The position numbers were made by a program, and so were the translations under genes. From Polyrhizophydium stewartii (taxonomy: Eukaryota > Chytridiomycota > Chytridiomycetes > Rhizophydiales), in the NCBI GenBank assembly GCA_027604665.1, contig JADGIZ010000583.1, positions 1 to 11,465 on the forward strand: a DNA stretch of 11,465 bases, read 5' to 3'. Below the pieces are notes generated by a model, which did not search any database, had not been told where the DNA came from, and saw only the letters and a program-made list of their open reading frames with translations. This document shows positions 9,401 to 11,465 of this stretch, piece after piece (the stretch's first letter is position 1; each line of letters starts with the position of its first letter).

Positions 9401-11141
9401 GCCACAATAGACCCGCTGCGCGCGAGGGGCGGTGTGCTTTGGCCCTTGTTGTGCACGGACAGCAATGATCCTGACCCGGCCAGTGCTGACCCAGATTGCG
9501 GGCGTCCGAGGGTTGGGACCTACAAATGCACATCGTCAAGTAAGACGATCATGCTCGTGCATCGAAAGCACCCCAGTGCGCACGCACCTGGGCAGACGGA
9601 TGCTGTTGTTGAATAAGGTTTGTATGAGATGATTGGCCGCTTCCCGCAACGTTGCCGGACTTTTGGCGCGCGGCGTTGAGTGCGTGCATCCGGGTGGCGG
9701 TACTCTGGAGGCGGTCAAGCGACGCGGCGGCGATGTCCGGATGTGATCCACCAAGAGGCGTCGATCCGCGCCGGCCCTCAGTTGTCGCATTGAGCATTGA
9801 GCTGCTCGATCCGTTGGCGGACGTAGGTGCCTGCGCCAGCCGAGGCGAGCAGACAGCACTATACTGCGACAGCGGGCTGCGCACAGCATCGATGGATGCT
9901 CGCAGAGGACCTCTTTGCGTCGTTGTGACGATGTTCGGTGAGGTGCGAGCTGGCGCTGGCTTATGCGCGGCGGAAGATACACCTTCTGGAGGCGAAATCG
10001 AGGTGCATGGCACAGATGGTCGCCTTGGATGTGCCTGCGCTGGTGCATCTGGTGCATCTTGGGCATCAGTTTTCAGTCCAAACTGAGTGGCGGAGCTTGC
10101 ATCTGACCGAACGTGATCGAATTTGGGTGCGGACTCGGATGCAGCCGCTGCCAATTTCGCTGATGGCATCGATGCCGAGAGCGCCTGGCCTTCTCCGACG
10201 GGCGATACTGCCAAATCAGACAGCAGTGAGTGCGGCGACGACTGCGACTTTGCAATATCAACCGTGGTTGGCGGCGGCTTTTGGTGCGACGAGCTGTCTC
10301 GGACCCTCGATCGTGTGAGCGACATGAAGCTGTGCTGCGACTGCGGTTGCGGCTGCTGCGAGTGTGTATGCGAGTAGGTTGGCGGCTGCGCCTGGCTCTG
10401 GGTGGGATGTTGCGGTGCCGCAGCTGGCAAAGGCATGGAATCTGCATGCTCTTCATGGAGCGATCTCAGCCCAGATGCTGCAGAGGAGAGCTTGCTCAGA
10501 GACGCCGACAACGAGTGATTCGATCCCGAGAGTGACTGGCTGCGGGTGGTGCTGCTACGGCGCATGAAGTCCTTTTGCAGCTGCAGCGATGTGCCGCTCG
10601 GCTGGCCCGACAATGGCGCGCTCGCGGCGCCGACCCCCGATCCCGAAGGAGCCGCAGCCGTGTTTGCCAGCGCGCCAATGGAAATGGCCTTTCCGAGCTG
10701 GGTGGCCGATCCAGCGGTTGTGCCTGCCGCCGCCAGGTTCGAGACGGAGCCCGATGCAGAGGCGCCTGTCGCGGACTGCCGCAGCTCGATTGCGGCGGAG
10801 GCGGTTGGGGCCTGAGATCCGGCGCCGATGCTGGATGTGGTTGACTCTCGCAGCGATGTGTGCGAGGACGACACGGACAGCGCGGCGGGCACGGACGACA
10901 CTGACGACGACGACGACGAGAACTTGCGCGAGATCTTGGAAAAGAATGATGCCTTCTTTGGCGCCGTCGGAGCAGGTGCATTCGCTGGCTGCGGCTGCCG
11001 CGCCTGATTACCGTGCGCCTGCGCCTGCGCCGGCGGCGGCGGCGGAGCGGGCTGCGACTGCGGCGTCATCCGCGGCAGGCCTTGCTGAGTGGATCTGGCA
11101 GGCAAAGCGCCGGCACAAGCCGCGGCGCGATTCGGGTACAT
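6456..11141 (-). CDS. Large Ser/Ala-rich, mostly disordered protein of unknown function (3 exons)
   Basis: I do not recognise this gene. Spliced model on the minus strand: 11141-9588, 9519-6663, 6586-6456; 4542 nt, 1513 residues. The start is the first ATG after an in-frame stop at 11177-11175. Residues 20-60 are Pro/Gln/Ala-rich; 61-74 form a basic, amphipathic motif (PKKASFFSKISRKF) followed by a serine run. Most of the rest is Ser/Ala/Gly/Pro-rich with no visible globular domain, transmembrane segment or signal peptide. RRxS motifs recur (RRSSTT, RRPSVP, GRRGSTP, SRRGSLN), typical of basophilic-kinase sites, and two fit RxxSxP 14-3-3 sites. The last 60 or so residues look ordered: DEIDPDLDPVF, then after the last intron FADPKYNIWRRCVLEILQQQ and IDYPLIMPADLAAAINDEF. 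This resembles signalling or polarity scaffolds in style only; no function is assigned. The gene converges on RPP1. Confidence 0.8.
6587..6662 (-). other. Intron 2 of the minus-strand gene (76 nt)
   Basis: On the minus strand donor GTGGGT is at 6662, branch-like TTGAC at about 6612, and acceptor CCTTTGTGCAG ends at 6587. Phase 1: GWDTQ-V-FADPKYNIW. The product gains 43 residues with helical, aromatic character instead of a short tail ending at 6631. A second AG nine bases downstream (6578) is also in frame. Confidence 0.82.
9520..9587 (-). other. Intron 1 of the minus-strand gene (68 nt)
   Basis: On the minus strand CAG is followed by donor GTGCGT at 9587, with branch-like CTTACTTGAC at about 9546-9537 and acceptor ATTTGTAG ending at 9520. 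Phase 0: HPSAQ joins VPTLGRPQSG. This links two long open frames that otherwise lack a stop (second) or a start (first); without splicing the first frame ends at 9549. Confidence 0.88.
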
Positions 11142-11291
11142 GCGCTGCGTCAGCCGCGTGTGCAGGGGCGATCGTCATGGGCCAGCGCCGTGCACCTGCG
11201 ATCGGATGCGTGCGGTGGGTCGGAGGAGGGTGCCCCGCCGCCCGCCGGCCGCACGGCTGTGCCGGTTTCTGGCTCGGGCGGTGGGACAAAA

Positions 11292-11310
11292 CCCGCCGCC
11301 CGCCGCCCGC
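11292..11310. repeat. Tandem CCCGCCG heptamer (about 2.7 copies)
   Basis: CCCGCCG repeats head to tail with a trailing CCCGC. Further copies sit at 11234-11240 and 11241-11247 (tandem pair) and at 11365-11371, preceded by a 6/7 match at 11358-11364. The spacing between clusters is about 60 bases. Confidence 0.8.
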
Positions 11311-11437
11311 TCTCCTCCTCGACCAAAGTCGCCAACATTTGTGAGCCGCTGCCTGCGACCGCCGCCCGCCGCATCTGCGGCCGCCCGGGACCGCCGCCGG
11401 CGCGCAGCGCTTCCACCGGCGACCGCTCGCCGGCCCG

Positions 11438-11465
11438 CCCGTGCGGCGGCGTCCCCGTGCGGCGG
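11438..11465. repeat. 12-bp direct repeat CCCGTGCGGCGG at the window's right edge
   Basis: There are exact copies at 11438-11449 and 11454-11465, a 16-base period. The second copy ends on the last base of the window, so a longer tandem array may continue outside it. Confidence 0.75.

Larger units (their letters stand above)
11142..11465 (-). promoter_or_regulatory. GC-rich upstream region of the minus-strand gene
   Basis: This 324-base stretch has no convincing gene. Three clusters of the heptamer CCCGCCG (CGGCGGG on the sense strand) lie at 11234-11247, 11292-11310 and 11358-11371. A minus-strand open frame runs from ATG 11374 (second in-frame ATG 11338) to TGA 11152-11150, nine bases before the chosen start. 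It is either a uORF or an alternative 5' exon. GGCTGACGCAG just before the ATG looks like a branch plus 3' splice site ending at 11145. No TATA box was seen. Confidence 0.45.

Noticed and set aside
1..11465. Mobile element, CRISPR array, tRNA, rRNA or a clustered defence or biosynthetic system
   Set aside because: No terminal repeats, transposase or polymerase motifs, spaced repeats, tRNA-like cloverleaf or co-functional gene set could be seen on either strand.

Overview
This is a GC-rich eukaryotic window that reads as fungal. The genes are compact and dense, with introns of 63 to 118 bases. Donors are of GTRNGT type, branch-like CTNAC/TTGAC boxes occur near several 3' splice sites, and intergenic gaps are about 0.1 kb. 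The proteins are fungal or opisthokont in character: a polyglutamine-rich SWI1/ARID1-type chromatin remodelling subunit and the RNase P/MRP subunit Rpp1/p30. The lineage cannot be fixed from sequence alone. The metazoan-like C-terminal domain of the SWI1 protein and the high GC content would suit a chytrid or a basidiomycete. No bacterial, viral, transposon, CRISPR, tRNA or rRNA signal was seen.

Layout, left to right. (1) 2-4933, plus strand: the 3' part of a SWI1/ARID1 homologue. Its 5' end lies off the left edge, and the window opens inside a CAG-encoded glutamine run. Four exons give 1550 residues in the window, with an ARID DNA-binding domain in the middle and a BAF250_C-like helical-repeat domain at the C-terminus. 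(2) 4934-5066: a 133-base tandem gap holding an upstream ORF and a CRE-like TGACGTC. (3) 5067-6364, plus strand: RPP1, four exons (possibly five), about 356 residues. (4) 6365-6455: a 91-base tail-to-tail gap. (5) 11141-6456, minus strand: a three-exon gene for an unrecognised 1513-residue Ser/Ala-rich, apparently disordered protein. It has a short basic N-terminal motif and a folded-looking C-terminus that is only recovered by splicing into a third exon. (6) 11142-11465: the very GC-rich upstream region of that gene, with CCCGCCG heptamer clusters and a 12-base direct repeat at the window's right edge.

The three genes share no obvious pathway (chromatin remodelling, tRNA/rRNA processing, unknown), so this looks like an ordinary compact chromosomal stretch rather than a functional cluster. 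Both edges fall in low-complexity or repeated DNA, so the window may be a contig that broke at repeats. All exon boundaries were derived by hand from splice consensus, reading-frame phase and recalled family alignment. They are self-consistent: every total is a multiple of three with no internal stop. The most useful points for follow-up are the unrecognised minus-strand protein with its spliced C-terminal cap, the repeated occurrence of stop-free introns of 3n length, and the unusual leader regions.
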